Positions 27,055 to 37,016 are shown, counted from the first letter of the stretch. The stretch: 64,000 nucleotides of DNA from Aquamicrobium lusatiense (GCF_014201615.1 NZ_JACHEU010000001.1:1011631-1075630), one strand, 5' to 3'. The notes: a model not told the origin generated them from the letters alone. Numbers and translations: made by a program.

Positions 27055-29346
27055 TCAGAAAGTGCCGCTCAGCGAGATGTAGTAGCTTCTTCCCGGTTCG
27101 TTATAGGTGTTGGCGCCTTCGCCGGTCCGCAGGAGCTTCTTGTCGAACAGGTTCTTGATGCCGGCACTGAACTTGAAGTTTTCGTTAGCCTTGAAATCAA
27201 AGCCTGTGTTCACGATCGTATAGGCTTCCCGCTCGGACAGCCCGACGCCGGTAATGGGGCTGTTGCCGTATCCGGAAGATCTCGTTGCAGGCTTGATCTT
27301 GCCGTAATGCGTGGCTGACAGCATGAGCGCCAGCTTTTCTGAAGCCTGCCATTCCAGCGAGGTGTTGATCGTATAGTCCGGGATCAGCGAGTAGGGCTGT
27401 CCCCGGCTGTTGCGGGATTCGATCATCTTGGTGAAGTTCGTCGACCAGGTCAGGTTGTCCAGAACAGGAACCGACAGGTTTCCTTCCAGCCCCTGAATGA
27501 CGCCAGGCCCGCCATTTTCCCAGCGATAGACGTAGTTGTCATAATATCCGCCGAGCCGATTGTTCCAGATATTGTGAAAGATCCCGTAGATCGTGTCGCC
27601 CGTGGTTATCTTGTTCTTGTAGTCGTTATGGAAATAGGTGATGCCAGCGTTCCAGCCTGCAACATTCGTGTAGTTGATGCCGATCTCCTTGTTGACGCTG
27701 ATCTCGGGATCGAGGTCCTCGTTGCCGAGAATATAGCAGGGTCCCTGTCCGGGAGGGCAGCCGCCGCCGGCGCTGTTATAGATATAGTTCGGGTTGGTCT
27801 GGAACAGGTTCGGTGCCTTGAACGGCCTTGCAATGCCCCCTTTGATCGTGATGTCGTCGGTGAGTTTCCATGATGCATTGAGGCTTGGGCTCGCATTGAA
27901 GCCAAACTTGTCATGGTAATCGAAACGAACCGCCGGAGTGACGATCCAGTCGTCTCCGACCAGAATGTTGTCCTCGAAATAGATGCCGACCATGTTTGCG
28001 GAACTGCTTGTCGGACGATCGCCGGGTGTAAGCGGCACGCCCACATCTCCGGGAAGCGCCTGCCCGATGGAGATCGAGGCCGGATCGTCAAAGAATTCCC
28101 CCCTGTATTCCACGCCGACCGTCATTTTCTGATCGTAGACAAGCGTTACGGGAATGTTGAATTCGGAACGTGCCGAAACAACGTCGAGCGTTGATTCCAC
28201 TCGCTGGGGCCCGTCGCCGCTGGTGATGATGGTGCCCTCACCGCCGCCGGTATTGCCCTCCTGGAACCGGTTGTTGAGCGTGCGCTCCCACTGAATGTAG
28301 CTGTCGGAATCGCCGAAACCATATTGCCCCGCATGGGTTGCCGACAGCGTCGTGCGAGTCATCCGGTTGGTTTCTTCGCCCTTGCGGGCGATCTCCTGAA
28401 GGACCTCGCTGGACGTGCCGCCGAACAGGGTATCTCCGGCATATTTGTTGCCCTGACGGCTCAATCCCGCTTCAAAATCCAGACGGTGATCCGGATTGAC
28501 CTGCCAGCTCAGCAGTCCCTTCAGGTCCTTGTTGACGACGCCTTCGCGGCCGGCCGGGTTCATGGTGACCACCTTGTTGCCGTTGCGGTCCACCGTCTCC
28601 GTGCCGGGGCCGTTGATGTCGAGATCATCGGGATCTGTAACGCTGATATTGCCGTATATGCGATAGGAAAGAGCGTCGCTCAGCGGGCCTGAGGCAACGA
28701 CATTCGCCCGCCTGTTGCCGCCCTCCCGGGAATCCTCCGGAACATTTGCGTAAGTGGTTACGCTGACCGATTTTTCCGTAGCGCGCTTGGTGATGATGTT
28801 CACCACGCCGCCTGATGCGCCCGATCCGTAACGGGCGGCTGCCGGGCCGCGCAGCACCTCGATACGCTCGATCGCTTCTGCTGGAACCCAGTTGGAATCG
28901 CCGCGTGTATCGCGCTCGCCGCCGAAGCTGAAGCGGACGGAGTTGCGCGAAAGAACCGGCTTGCCGTCGATAAGGATGAGGGTGTTCTCAGGCCCCATGC
29001 CGCGGATGTCGATCTGGCGCTGATTGCCACGGTTACCGGTGGTGGTGTTTCCGGTCAGGTTGACGCCGGGCATCTTGCGGATGATTTCCGAAATATCGTT
29101 GGCTGGCGGCGACTTTTCGATGTCCTCGGCCGAGATGTTGGAAACGCCCGGCGCCTGTTTGGTTTGCTCGCCCGCCGAAAGCACCACAACCTCGTTGAGA
29201 ACGATGGTTCCGGCTTGTTCTTTCCTGGCCTTTTCCTTTTCTTCCTTGGTTTTTGAGCCTGCTGTCTGCGCATGTGCCGAGAGCAGGCTGACGGACATCA
29301 GCAGGCCAATAGCCGTAGCTGTCCGGAAAGCTCTGTGGAAATTCAT
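27055..29346 (-). CDS. fepA: TonB-dependent ferric-siderophore receptor, FepA family
   Basis: Outer-membrane receptor that imports iron-loaded catecholate-type siderophores using TonB energy, 763 aa from the ATG at 29346 (GAGGGA upstream). Signal peptide ends SLLSAHAQT. The plug domain closely follows remembered FepA: EQTKQAPGVSNISAEDI, IIRKMPGVNLTGN, RGMGPENTLILIDGKPV and IERIEVLRGPAAARYGSG. The barrel ends in a phenylalanine (YYISLSGTF), as outer-membrane barrels do. A Lys/Glu-rich insert (KTKEEKEKARKEQ) sits before the TonB box region. A TGA-N9-TCA iron box lies upstream. No periplasmic or inner-membrane uptake genes are adjacent; exact siderophore unknown. Confidence 0.9.
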   Translation of the reverse strand: MNFHRAFRTATAIGLLMSVSLLSAHAQTAGSKTKEEKEKARKEQAGTIVLNEVVVLSAGEQTKQAPGVSNISAEDIEKSPPANDISEIIRKMPGVNLTGNTTTGNRGNQRQIDIRGMGPENTLILIDGKPVLSRNSVRFSFGGERDTRGDSNWVPAEAIERIEVLRGPAAARYGSGASGGVVNIITKRATEKSVSVTTYANVPEDSREGGNRRANVVASGPLSDALSYRIYGNISVTDPDDLDINGPGTETVDRNGNKVVTMNPAGREGVVNKDLKGLLSWQVNPDHRLDFEAGLSRQGNKYAGDTLFGGTSSEVLQEIARKGEETNRMTRTTLSATHAGQYGFGDSDSYIQWERTLNNRFQEGNTGGGEGTIITSGDGPQRVESTLDVVSARSEFNIPVTLVYDQKMTVGVEYRGEFFDDPASISIGQALPGDVGVPLTPGDRPTSSSANMVGIYFEDNILVGDDWIVTPAVRFDYHDKFGFNASPSLNASWKLTDDITIKGGIARPFKAPNLFQTNPNYIYNSAGGGCPPGQGPCYILGNEDLDPEISVNKEIGINYTNVAGWNAGITYFHNDYKNKITTGDTIYGIFHNIWNNRLGGYYDNYVYRWENGGPGVIQGLEGNLSVPVLDNLTWSTNFTKMIESRNSRGQPYSLIPDYTINTSLEWQASEKLALMLSATHYGKIKPATRSSGYGNSPITGVGLSEREAYTIVNTGFDFKANENFKFSAGIKNLFDKKLLRTGEGANTYNEPGRSYYISLSGTF

Positions 29347-29586
29347 TGCGGTGTCCCTCACTTCGCTGTCGGCCAACAGGCACCGGCCCTCCACGAGGAT
29401 TTCTCCTGCGGCTGGTCGGCTGACTGGCTGAAGTGGAAGATGAGTGCGCTGTCGGCTTGTGTGATGCCGATGCGACTGGCTTGTTCAGTATCTGGTCATT
29501 CGCATCCAGCACACGTCATCCAGGCGCAAGCGCCTGTTTGACGACCCCCTTTAACCATCTCTCTCACATGAAAGAGATAGGTGTAT

Positions 29587-29613
29587 AAAACATGACTACA
29601 AGAGTCATGTTTT
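29587..29613. promoter_or_regulatory. Iron-Rhodo box, predicted RirA operator
   Basis: Inverted repeat AAAACATGACT / AGTCATGTTTT with a 5-bp spacer. Its core TGA at 29593, nine bases, TCA at 29605 fits the TGA-N9-TCA iron-responsive motif described for rhizobial RirA. It lies 241 bp before the start of the FepA-like gene. A second imperfect palindrome, ATCTCTCT then AAAGAGAT, lies at 29557-29578 between them. Confidence 0.72.
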
Positions 29614-29686
29614 CCGTATAAGGCTTGCTTTCCGTCAGGAGAAGGGGTGTCTGTGATCCGGCAAAACATCCCGGGGAATGTGTGGC

Positions 29687-29717
29687 AAAAAGGCCGCAGC
29701 GGTATGCTGCGGCCTTT
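29687..29717 (-). terminator. Terminator of the amino-acid binding protein gene
   Basis: Minus-strand stem GGCCGCAGC / GCTGCGGCC with a 5-base loop, followed by TTTTT. It is 31 bp beyond the stop at 29748. Confidence 0.88.
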
Positions 29718-29747
29718 GTTCATGGCGTTGTCGGATCGCTTCAGGTC

Positions 29748-30524
29748 TCAATAGATGTCGAAGTCGAAATACTTGGCCTGAACCTTCTTGTAGGTGCCGT
29801 CCGCGACGATGGCGTCGATGGCGGCGTTGAGCTTTTCGCGCAGCTCATTGTCGCCCTTGCGGACGGCAATGCCGGTTTCCAGCTCAGTTCCTTCCACGTC
29901 GCCGATCAGCTTGCAGCAGGCGCCGTCATCCGAGTTTTTCAGCCAGTCGGTCATGACGAACTTGTCGGAGACGACGGCATCGAGACGGCCATTGAGCAGA
30001 TCCTGCACGGCTTCCTCCTGCGTCGGGTAGAGCTTCACGTCGGCTCCGGCCTTGGCATAGTGATCCTGCGCATAGATCGCCTGCGTGGTGGCGGCCTGTG
30101 CGCCCACGGCCTTGCCGGAAAGCGCTTCCGGCGTGGTGCCGGTGAGATCGCTGTCCTTGGGTGCTGCGACGGCCAGTGGCGTCACATAGTATTTATTGGT
30201 GAAGTCGACCTGTTCCTTGCGCTCATCTGTAATCGACATGGAGGCGACGATGGCGTCGAACTTGCCGGCCTGAAGGGCGGGAATGATGCCATCCCAGTCC
30301 TGTACGACGAATTCGCACTCGGCCTTCATCTGCTCGCAGAGCGCCCTGGCGATATCGACGTCGAAGCCTTCGAGCTTGCCGTCGGCAGTCAGGGTGTTGA
30401 AGGGCGGGTAGGCGCCTTCGGTGCCGATCTTGATCTTGCCGCCCTCCTGTGCTGCCGCCTGCCCGGCAACAAGGGCGATCACGGCTGCCGTTGCGACGCC
30501 TGTGAGCCATCCGGAAATACGCAT
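29748..30524 (-). CDS. Basic/polar amino-acid ABC transporter substrate-binding protein
   Basis: Periplasmic binding protein of the HisJ/ArgT (PAAT) family, 258 aa. The ATG at 30524 follows GAAGAGGTACACA and starts a signal ending GQAAAQEGG. Family stretches: IKIGTEGAYPPFNTL, GKLEGFDVDIARALCEQM, FDAIVASMSITDERKEQVDFT (in parts) and VGAQAATTQAIY. Binding residues of the lysine/arginine/ornithine type (SMSITDER, T-x-Q) are present. No permease or ATPase genes are adjacent, and a terminator follows, so this is a solitary binding protein. Confidence 0.88.
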   Translation of the reverse strand: MRISGWLTGVATAAVIALVAGQAAAQEGGKIKIGTEGAYPPFNTLTADGKLEGFDVDIARALCEQMKAECEFVVQDWDGIIPALQAGKFDAIVASMSITDERKEQVDFTNKYYVTPLAVAAPKDSDLTGTTPEALSGKAVGAQAATTQAIYAQDHYAKAGADVKLYPTQEEAVQDLLNGRLDAVVSDKFVMTDWLKNSDDGACCKLIGDVEGTELETGIAVRKGDNELREKLNAAIDAIVADGTYKKVQAKYFDFDIY

Positions 30525-30644
30525 TGTGTACCTCTTCCCAAAAAATCTCAGGCCCCCTTTGGCCTGAATGCAGCCAAGCACAGCAATCGGCTTGTTACAA
30601 GCCGAAAGCTTTAAGACCAAAGCAGTTCTTCTCCTGACGAAACG

Positions 30645-31739
30645 TCAGGCGTTGCTGCGGAAATGCTTGGAAAGTTTCAGGCCCTGCGCCTGATAATTGG
30701 AGCCGAGATCTGTTCCATAGAGTGCCTGGGGACGGCGCAGCATGTGCTCGTAGACCAGCCGGCCGACTGTCTGGCCGTGGTCGAGGATGAAAGGCACTTC
30801 ATGGCTGCGCACCTCAAGCACGGCGCGGCTGCCGGTGCCGCCGGCGGCCGAATGACCAAAGCCAGGGTCGAAGAAGCCCGCGTAATGCACGCGGAACTCG
30901 CCCACCAGCGGATCGAAGGGCGTCATCTCGGCCGCGTGCAGCGGCGGCACATGTACGGCTTCGCGGCTGACCAGAATGTAGAATTCGTCCGGATCAAGCA
31001 CGAGGTCGGCCGCGCCGCGATTGTAGAGCGGCTCCCAGAAATCGAGCACGTCATGGGCGGCGCGGCGGTCGACGTCGATGAGGCCCGTGTGGTGCTTGGC
31101 CCGGTAGCCGATCAGCCCGCTGGCATCGCCCTTGAGGTCGATGGACAGCGCGATGCCGCCGCCGGAAATATTGGGCTGATCGGATGCGACGAGCGTTTCG
31201 TCACGATGCAGGGCGTGCAGCTCGTCTTCGGAAAGAAGCGCATTGCCGGTCCGGAAACGGATCTGCGACAGGCGCGAGCCGGTGCGGGCGACGATGGGGA
31301 AGGTGCGCGGGCTCACTTCCAGATAGAGCGGACCCTGATAGCCGGCGGCGATCTTGTCGAATTCGGCGCCATGATCAGTCATCACGCGGGTGAAGATGTC
31401 GAGCCGGCCGGTCGAGCTCTTCGGGTTTGCCGAGGCCGAGATGTCGGCGGGCAGGGCCAGCCTTTCCAGAAGCGGAACGATGTAGACGCAACCTGTTTCC
31501 AGAACGGCGCCCGCCGTCAGGTCGATCTCGTGCAGTTGCAGGCGGTCGAGCTTGTCGGCGACGCTGTGGCCGGGGCCGGGCAGAAAGGAAGCGCGCACGC
31601 GCAGCGCCTTCTCACCAAGCCGCAGGTCGAGGCTGGCCGGCTGGATCTGGTCGGCATCGAGCGCGCGCGGCGTGCTCAGCGCGCCGCTTTCGAACAAAGC
31701 TGCGATGTCCTGATCGGGAAGAATGCCTGTCTGACGCAC
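30645..31739 (-). CDS. dcd: 2'-deoxycytidine 5'-triphosphate deaminase (long rhizobial form)
   Basis: Enzyme that deaminates dCTP to dUTP in thymidylate supply. The 364-aa form is about twice the E. coli Dcd and consists of two dUTPase-like halves. GTG at 31739 follows GGGAG and gives the expected start RQTGILPDQDIAALFESGAL. Landmarks: IQPASLDLRLGEKALRVRASF, NPKSSTGRLDIFTRVMTD (first half) and EFYILVSREAVHVPP, AGFFDPGFGHSAAGG and LEVRSHEVPFILDHGQ (second half). The upstream frame to 31880 crosses the riboswitch and is not coding. It is transcribed away from metZ. Confidence 0.88.
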   Translation of the reverse strand: MRQTGILPDQDIAALFESGALSTPRALDADQIQPASLDLRLGEKALRVRASFLPGPGHSVADKLDRLQLHEIDLTAGAVLETGCVYIVPLLERLALPADISASANPKSSTGRLDIFTRVMTDHGAEFDKIAAGYQGPLYLEVSPRTFPIVARTGSRLSQIRFRTGNALLSEDELHALHRDETLVASDQPNISGGGIALSIDLKGDASGLIGYRAKHHTGLIDVDRRAAHDVLDFWEPLYNRGAADLVLDPDEFYILVSREAVHVPPLHAAEMTPFDPLVGEFRVHYAGFFDPGFGHSAAGGTGSRAVLEVRSHEVPFILDHGQTVGRLVYEHMLRRPQALYGTDLGSNYQAQGLKLSKHFRSNA

Positions 31740-31837
31740 AATACGCTCCCGGCCGTGGAATGGGGCCAATGATCGAAAATGTCTTAAACATACGGCCAAT
31801 TGACGCAAGACCGGGGGAGGTTTAAAGGAAGGCTTAT

Positions 31838-31890
31838 CCCGTGGTGATTTGGCCGGTCGGCTTGCAGCCACGTTAAACAAGTCGCTAAAG
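31838..31890 (+). promoter_or_regulatory. SAM-II riboswitch before metZ
   Basis: Short pseudoknot aptamer that binds S-adenosylmethionine. The pattern CGTGGTGATTTG (31840 on), a small GCCG/CGGC hairpin, TTGCAGCCACG pairing CCACG (31868-31872) with CGTGG (31840-31844), then TTAAACAAGTCGCTAAAG is nearly identical to the alphaproteobacterial SAM-II consensus. It would reduce metZ expression when SAM is plentiful. Confidence 0.95.
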
Positions 31891-31916
31891 GACCGTCGGG
31901 CTCATAGGCCGTCTGT

Positions 31917-31946
31917 ACCGGTTGCGACTTTCGCGACCGGTTTTTT
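31917..31946 (+). terminator. Terminator hairpin between SAM-II aptamer and metZ
   Basis: Stem ACCGGTTGCG / CGCGACCGGT (one G-T pair) with loop ACTTT-type bases, followed by TTTTTT. It ends 18 bp before the metZ ATG and lies directly after the aptamer. It could be the riboswitch's expression platform for transcriptional attenuation. Confidence 0.82.
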
Positions 31947-31964
31947 GTTGTTCGGAAGAGAGCC

Positions 31965-33161
31965 ATGACATCAGACAAGACACGTAACTGGAGACCCCGT
32001 ACCACCCTGGTGCATGGCTCGACCCTCAGGTCGCAGTTCGGCGAGATGTCGGAGGCGATCTTCCTCACGCAGGGCTATGTCTATGACACGGCCGAATCCG
32101 CCGAGGCCCGTTTCAAGGGCGAAGTGCCCGGCTTCATCTATTCGCGCTATGCCAACCCCACCGTCGACATGTTCGAAAAGCGCATGTGCCAGCTGGAAGG
32201 GGCGGAGGATGCCCGCGCGACCGCATCGGGAATGGCCGCGGTCGCCACCGCGATCCTGTGCAGCCTGAAGGCGGGCGACCACATCGTTGCGGCGCGCGCC
32301 CTGTTCGGCTCCTGCCGCTGGGTGATCGATACGCTGGCGCCGCGCTACGGCATCGAGGCCACGCTGGTCGACGGCAAGGACATCGCCAACTGGGAACAGG
32401 CGGTGCGCCCCAACACCAGGCTGTTCTTCCTCGAAAGCCCGACCAATCCGACGCTGGAGGTCATCGACATCGCCGCCGTCGCGGCTCTGGCCAATTCCAT
32501 CGGCGCGCGGCTTGTCGTCGACAACGTCTTCGCCACGCCCCTGCTGCAGCGGCCGCTGGACCTCGGCGCCCATGTCGTCGTCTATTCCGCCACCAAGCAC
32601 ATTGACGGGCAGGGACGGTGTCTGGGCGGCATCATCCTGTCCGACAAGGAATGGATCGACGAAAACCTGCACGATTATTTCCGCCATACAGGGCCCTCGA
32701 TGTCGCCCTTCAATGCATGGACCCTGCTGAAGGGGCTGGAGACGCTGTCGGTGCGCGTCGACCAGCAGATGCGCTCCGCCGCTCGCATCGCCGATTTTCT
32801 GGCGCAGTCGCCACAGATCGAACGTGTCGTCTATCCTGGCCGCCCCGACCATCCGCAGGCCGATATCATCGCCCGGCAGATGTCGGGCGGCTCGACCCTG
32901 ATCTGCCTCGACGTCAAGGGCGGCAAGGAAGCAGCCTTCGCCTTCCAGAATGCGCTGGATATCGTGCTGATCTCGAACAATCTGGGCGATGCCAAGAGCC
33001 TCATCACGCATCCGGCCACCACCACGCACAAGAACCTCAGCGACGAAGCCCGCGCCGAAGGCGGGATCGGACCGGGAACGCTGCGCCTGTCGATCGGCCT
33101 GGAAGATACGGACGATCTGCTGGAGGACATCGGGCAGGCCCTGTCGCGTGCTGGCTCATAG
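31965..33161 (+). CDS. metZ: O-succinylhomoserine sulfhydrylase
   Basis: PLP enzyme of methionine synthesis that converts O-succinylhomoserine and sulfide to homocysteine, 398 aa. Cys/Met-metabolism family features: [29 protein letters not shown], the aspartate in [15 protein letters not shown] and PLP lysine K211 ([16 protein letters not shown]), with [16 protein letters not shown] near the end. GGAAGAG precedes the ATG. MetZ is preferred over cystathionine enzymes because of the SAM-II leader and the HIDGQGR motif. It is followed by apaG after 122 bp. Confidence 0.93.
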   Translation: MTSDKTRNWRPRTTLVHGSTLRSQFGEMSEAIFLTQGYVYDTAESAEARFKGEVPGFIYSRYANPTVDMFEKRMCQLEGAEDARATASGMAAVATAILCSLKAGDHIVAARALFGSCRWVIDTLAPRYGIEATLVDGKDIANWEQAVRPNTRLFFLESPTNPTLEVIDIAAVAALANSIGARLVVDNVFATPLLQRPLDLGAHVVVYSATKHIDGQGRCLGGIILSDKEWIDENLHDYFRHTGPSMSPFNAWTLLKGLETLSVRVDQQMRSAARIADFLAQSPQIERVVYPGRPDHPQADIIARQMSGGSTLICLDVKGGKEAAFAFQNALDIVLISNNLGDAKSLITHPATTTHKNLSDEARAEGGIGPGTLRLSIGLEDTDDLLEDIGQALSRAGS

Positions 33162-33226
33162 CGCTGGCAAGGCTTGACCTGACGGTTTCGCAGGCCAATT
33201 CTCCGTATGGAATATCGCGCTTCCCC

Positions 33227-33243
33227 CCTCCCCCCGGGGGAGG
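33227..33243. repeat. C-rich hairpin between metZ and apaG
   Basis: CCTCCCCC against GGGGGAGG. Similar CCCTCCCC-type hairpins lie at 2719-2739 and 63661-63684, so this may be a dispersed intergenic element rather than a terminator; no T-run follows. Confidence 0.5.
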
Positions 33244-33283
33244 CGCGGGGGAGGCGCGCGAAAGCTTCCGGGAGATGCGGATC

Positions 33284-33676
33284 ATGTACAGCGCCACCAC
33301 GCGCAACATAGAGGTACGGGTCAGGCCGTTCTATCTGGAGGAACGGTCGGACCCCTCCGGCGGCCGTTATGTGTGGGGCTATCGGGTAACGATCCGGAAC
33401 CACTCGCCCGAGTTCGTGCAGCTCATGTCACGCCATTGGCTCATAACCGACGGTGCAGGGCGTATCGAAGAGGTTCGCGGCGCCGGCGTCGTTGGCGATC
33501 AGCCGGAACTCAATCCGGGCGATAGCTACGAATATACATCCGGATGCCCGCTCACCACGCCGTCGGGGTTCATGGCGGGTACCTACACGATGCGCACGGC
33601 GCGGGGTGAAACCTTCGACGTCGTCATCCCACCTTTTTCCCTCGATCTCCCGGACGAACGCCGCACGGTCAACTGA
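33284..33676 (+). CDS. apaG: ApaG (Co2+/Mg2+ efflux-associated, FNIII-like fold)
   Basis: A 130-aa protein of the ApaG family. It begins [24 protein letters not shown] (in parts) and has the conserved core [44 protein letters not shown] (in parts), [12 protein letters not shown] and the end IPPFSLDLP. The ATG at 33284 is nine bases from GGGAG; an ATG at 33275 would add three residues. Exact biochemical role is not settled; named from the apaGH locus of E. coli. Ends at a hairpin shared with the convergent hslO. Confidence 0.93.
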   Translation: MYSATTRNIEVRVRPFYLEERSDPSGGRYVWGYRVTIRNHSPEFVQLMSRHWLITDGAGRIEEVRGAGVVGDQPELNPGDSYEYTSGCPLTTPSGFMAGTYTMRTARGETFDVVIPPFSLDLPDERRTVN

Positions 33677-33683
33677 CGGATGG

Positions 33684-33709
33684 AAAAAAAGCGGAAGCCT
33701 TTCTTCCGC
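33684..33709 (-). terminator. Terminator of hslO
   Basis: Minus-strand stem GCGGAAG / CTTCCGC with a 5-base loop, followed by TTTTTTT (33690-33684). It lies 30 bp beyond the hslO stop and within the gap to convergent apaG. Confidence 0.87.
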
Positions 33710-33738
33710 CCCCTGATCCGATGGTCCGGCACCGATGG

Positions 33739-34758
33739 TCAGGTGCCTGCCGGCAGGAAGTCGGCCGGTTCGAAGTCATAGGCCTTCGAGCAGAACTGGC
33801 ATTCGACACGGATGCGCCCGTCTTCGACGCTGTCCTGTATTTCCTCGACGGTGAAGCCGCGCAGCATGCCCTCGATCCGCTCCTGCGAGCAGGAGCAGCG
33901 GTCGGCGACCGCCGCGCTCTCGAACACGCGCACGCCATGCTCGTGGAACAGCCGGTAAAGCAGGCGTTCCGCCCCAACGGTCGGATCGATGAGTTCGGTG
34001 GGCTCCACCGTGGCAAGCAGGGCCAGAAGCTCCTGCCAGGCGTCGTCCTGCGGATGGTCGCCACCCTTGCTGTCATCGCCGTCGCCGCCGTTCAGGTCAG
34101 GCATGCGCATCCGTTCGGGCGCCTGCGGCAGGAACTGGGCGAACAGGCCGCCCGCCCGCCAGCGCTCCTCGCCACCTGCGAACACCTGCCTCGCAACCGC
34201 CAGCCTGAGATCGGTCGGGATCTGCTCCGACTGGCGGAAATAGACGCGCGCGGCTTCTTCCAGCGTGATGCCGTCCAGCGCCACGATGCCCTGATAGCGC
34301 TGCATGTGCTCGCCCTGATCGATGGTCAGCGCCAGCACGCCGGAGCCGAGCAGGCTGATTTCGTCGACCTTGCCTTCGGCTTCCAGCACGGCCACCCGCT
34401 CCGCATCGAATTTTGCGTAGGCGCGCAGCGCATCCGGCGTGCTGAAATCGGCAACCAGCATGTCCACGGGTCCGTCCGTGCGGGTCTGCAGGATGAACTT
34501 GCCCTGAAACTTCAGCGAGGTGCCAAGCAGAACCGTCAGCACGCAGGCCTGCGCCAGCAGCCGGGCGACCGGTTCGGGATAGGCATGGCGCGTCAGTATG
34601 GCGTCCAGCATGGCGCCAAGCTGCACGGTGCGGCCGCGCACGTCGAGGGCGGAGACCTCGAAGGGCACGACATGGTCGTCGCCTGCATGGCCGAATTCGC
34701 CAAGCTTAACGTCGCGGGGCTTTGGATCTTGTCCGGTCACTCGAATGGATTCCAGCAT
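33739..34758 (-). CDS. hslO: Redox-regulated chaperone Hsp33
   Basis: Cytoplasmic holdase activated by oxidative unfolding, 339 aa. The N-terminal domain has VRGRTVQLGAMLDAIL and HAYPEPVARLLAQACVLTVLLG; the C-terminal zinc switch is CSC (in DRCSCSQERI) followed by CQFC (in RVECQFCSKAY). The ATG at 34758 is preceded by GGAG. An Asp/Gly-rich insert (NGGDGDDSKGGDHPQDDA) in the middle makes it longer than the E. coli protein. It lies about 100 bp downstream of argF on the same strand. Confidence 0.93.
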   Translation of the reverse strand: MLESIRVTGQDPKPRDVKLGEFGHAGDDHVVPFEVSALDVRGRTVQLGAMLDAILTRHAYPEPVARLLAQACVLTVLLGTSLKFQGKFILQTRTDGPVDMLVADFSTPDALRAYAKFDAERVAVLEAEGKVDEISLLGSGVLALTIDQGEHMQRYQGIVALDGITLEEAARVYFRQSEQIPTDLRLAVARQVFAGGEERWRAGGLFAQFLPQAPERMRMPDLNGGDGDDSKGGDHPQDDAWQELLALLATVEPTELIDPTVGAERLLYRLFHEHGVRVFESAAVADRCSCSQERIEGMLRGFTVEEIQDSVEDGRIRVECQFCSKAYDFEPADFLPAGT

Positions 34759-34861
34759 GGCTTGTCTCCGGCCACAGGCCATGCCTTCACGCGGAAAGGC
34801 CGGCCCGGCATCGTCTTGTTGTGGGATGGTGCGCCGGAGATAGGCACCGTCCCCCGCTTAT

Positions 34862-35785
34862 TCAAGCAGCGCGCTCGGCACCGAGGCACCAGGCCAGAAT
34901 CGCCTTCTGGGCGTGGAGCCGGTTCTCGGCCTCGTCGAACACCACCGAATTCGGTCCGTCGATCACCTCGTCGGTCACTTCCTCGCCACGGTGGGCGGGC
35001 AGGCAGTGCATGAACAGCGCGTCGGGCTTTGCTCTGGACATGAGCTGCGCATTGACCTGATAGGGCAGGAACACGTTCTGGCCACGGGCGCGGTGCTCCT
35101 GGTTCATCGATACCCAGGAATCGGTCACCACGCAGTCGACGCCGTCCACGGCCTCTTCGGCGGTCGGGAAGAAGGTTACGCTGGCGCCATTGGTGCGGGA
35201 CCAGTCCACATATTCCTGCATCGGTTCGCTGCCCTGCGGCACGGCGACGTTGACGTTGAAGGAGAAGCGGGCAGCCGCCTCCATCAGCGAATGCAGCACA
35301 TTGTTGCCGTCGCCCGTCCAGGCGAAGGTGCGCCCGGCAACCGGCCCGCGGTGCTCCTCGAAGGTGAGCAGGTCGGCCATGATCTGGCAGGGGTGAGTGT
35401 CGTCGGTCAGCGCATTGATGACCGGCACGCTGGCGTTTTCGGTGAGCTCGATCAGCCGCTGATGCGCGGTGGTGCGGATCATGATCGCATCGACATAGCG
35501 CGACAGCACCTTGGCGGTGTCGGCGATCGTCTCGGAGCGGCCAAGCTGCATCTCGGTGCCGGTCAGCATGATCGTCTCGCCGCCAAGCTGGCGCATGCCG
35601 ACATCGAACGACACGCGGGTGCGCGTCGAGGGCTTGTCGAAGATCATGGCCAGAACCCTGCCCTCCAGCGGGCGGGAGCGTTCACCGGCCTTGAGACGCG
35701 CTTTTCGCTTCGCCGCATCGTCCAGCATGGTGCGCAGATCCGGCGCAGAGATAGTGGAGAGGTCGGTGAAGTGGCGCAGGCTCAT
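34862..35785 (-). CDS. argF: Ornithine carbamoyltransferase
   Basis: Arginine-pathway enzyme joining ornithine and carbamoyl phosphate to citrulline, 307 aa. Carbamoyl-phosphate loop [19 protein letters not shown], and ornithine-site [12 protein letters not shown] are all present. The ATG at 35785 follows GGAAGCCACAT; the frame continues upstream into the gap with argD. It follows argD by 13 bp, giving the common rhizobial argD-argF operon. Confidence 0.96.
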   Translation of the reverse strand: MSLRHFTDLSTISAPDLRTMLDDAAKRKARLKAGERSRPLEGRVLAMIFDKPSTRTRVSFDVGMRQLGGETIMLTGTEMQLGRSETIADTAKVLSRYVDAIMIRTTAHQRLIELTENASVPVINALTDDTHPCQIMADLLTFEEHRGPVAGRTFAWTGDGNNVLHSLMEAAARFSFNVNVAVPQGSEPMQEYVDWSRTNGASVTFFPTAEEAVDGVDCVVTDSWVSMNQEHRARGQNVFLPYQVNAQLMSRAKPDALFMHCLPAHRGEEVTDEVIDGPNSVVFDEAENRLHAQKAILAWCLGAERAA

Positions 35786-35798
35786 ATGTGGCTTCCAA

Positions 35799-36992
35799 TC
35801 ACTTTGCTTCTGCGGGGGCATTTGCCAGACTGGCGACGCTGGCGCGGATGCGGGAAAGCCCTTCCTGGATTTCCGCTTCCGTCAGCGTCAGCGGCGGCAG
35901 CAGGCGGATGACATTGTCGCCGGCCGGAACCGCAAGCAGCTTGTGCTGGCGCAGGGCCGTGTTGACCTCGCCAGCGGGAACAACGCACTTCAGGCCAAGC
36001 ATCAGGCCGGTGCCGCGGATGTTCTCGATTACGCCCGGAAACTCGTCGCATATGGCCGCAAGGCCCTGCTTGAAGAGAAGCGCCTTGTGCTGGACCTCTT
36101 CAAGGAAGCCGTCCGCCAGCACCACGTCGAGCACCGCATTGCCAACGGCCATGGCCAGCGGATTACCGCCGAAGGTGGTGCCGTGCACGCCGGCTGTCAT
36201 GCCCTTGGCGGCTTCTTCGGTCGCCAGGCATGCGGCCAGCGGGAAACCGCCGCCGATACCCTTGGCGATCGCCAGCACATCGGGAGCAACTCCGCTCCAT
36301 TCATAGGCGAAGAGCTTGCCGGTCCGGCCTATGCCGCACTGGACCTCATCGAAGATCAGCAGGAGGCCGTGCCTGTCGCACAGTTCGCGCATGCGCTTCA
36401 GAGACTGCGTCGACAGCGGGCGGATGCCGCCTTCGCCCTGAACGGGCTCGACCAGAATGGCGGCGGTTTCAGGCGTGATCGCCTTTTCCAGCGCTTCCAT
36501 GTCATCGAACGGCACCTGATCGAAGCCGTCCGCCTTGGGGCCGAAGCCTTCCAGATATTTCTGCTGTCCGCCGGCCGCGATGGTGGCGAGCGTGCGCCCG
36601 TGGAAGGCGCCCTCGAAGGTGATGGTGCGGTAGCGCTCGGGCTGGCCGTTGGCGTAATGGTAGCGCCGCGCCGTCTTGATCGCGCATTCCAGAGCTTCAG
36701 CACCGGAATTGGCGAAGAAGACCTTGTCGGCGAAGCTGGCCTCAGTCAGCCGTTCGGCCAGCCGTGTCTGCTCGGGGATCTCATAGAGATTGGAAAGGTG
36801 CCAGAGCTTGCCGGCCTGTTCGGTGAGCGCTGCAACCAGATGCGGGTGGCTGTGGCCCAGCGAGTTGACGGCAATGCCGGCGGCGAGATCGAGATAGCGC
36901 TCGCCCTTGTCGGTCACCAGCCACGAGCCTTCGCCGCGCTCGAACACCAGGGGTATACGGGCGAATGTATCGTAAAGCGCCGAGCCGCTCAT
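35799..36992 (-). CDS. argD: Acetylornithine aminotransferase
   Basis: PLP class III aminotransferase of arginine (and possibly lysine) synthesis, 397 aa. Motifs: [57 protein letters not shown] and the PLP lysine K244 in [22 protein letters not shown] precedes the ATG. A sigma-70-like promoter and a stem-loop lie just upstream (37017-37074). Divergent from gcrA. Confidence 0.95.
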   Translation of the reverse strand: MSGSALYDTFARIPLVFERGEGSWLVTDKGERYLDLAAGIAVNSLGHSHPHLVAALTEQAGKLWHLSNLYEIPEQTRLAERLTEASFADKVFFANSGAEALECAIKTARRYHYANGQPERYRTITFEGAFHGRTLATIAAGGQQKYLEGFGPKADGFDQVPFDDMEALEKAITPETAAILVEPVQGEGGIRPLSTQSLKRMRELCDRHGLLLIFDEVQCGIGRTGKLFAYEWSGVAPDVLAIAKGIGGGFPLAACLATEEAAKGMTAGVHGTTFGGNPLAMAVGNAVLDVVLADGFLEEVQHKALLFKQGLAAICDEFPGVIENIRGTGLMLGLKCVVPAGEVNTALRQHKLLAVPAGDNVIRLLPPLTLTEAEIQEGLSRIRASVASLANAPAEAK

Positions 36993-37016
36993 TATTTCTC
37001 CCCCGGACCGGAAACT

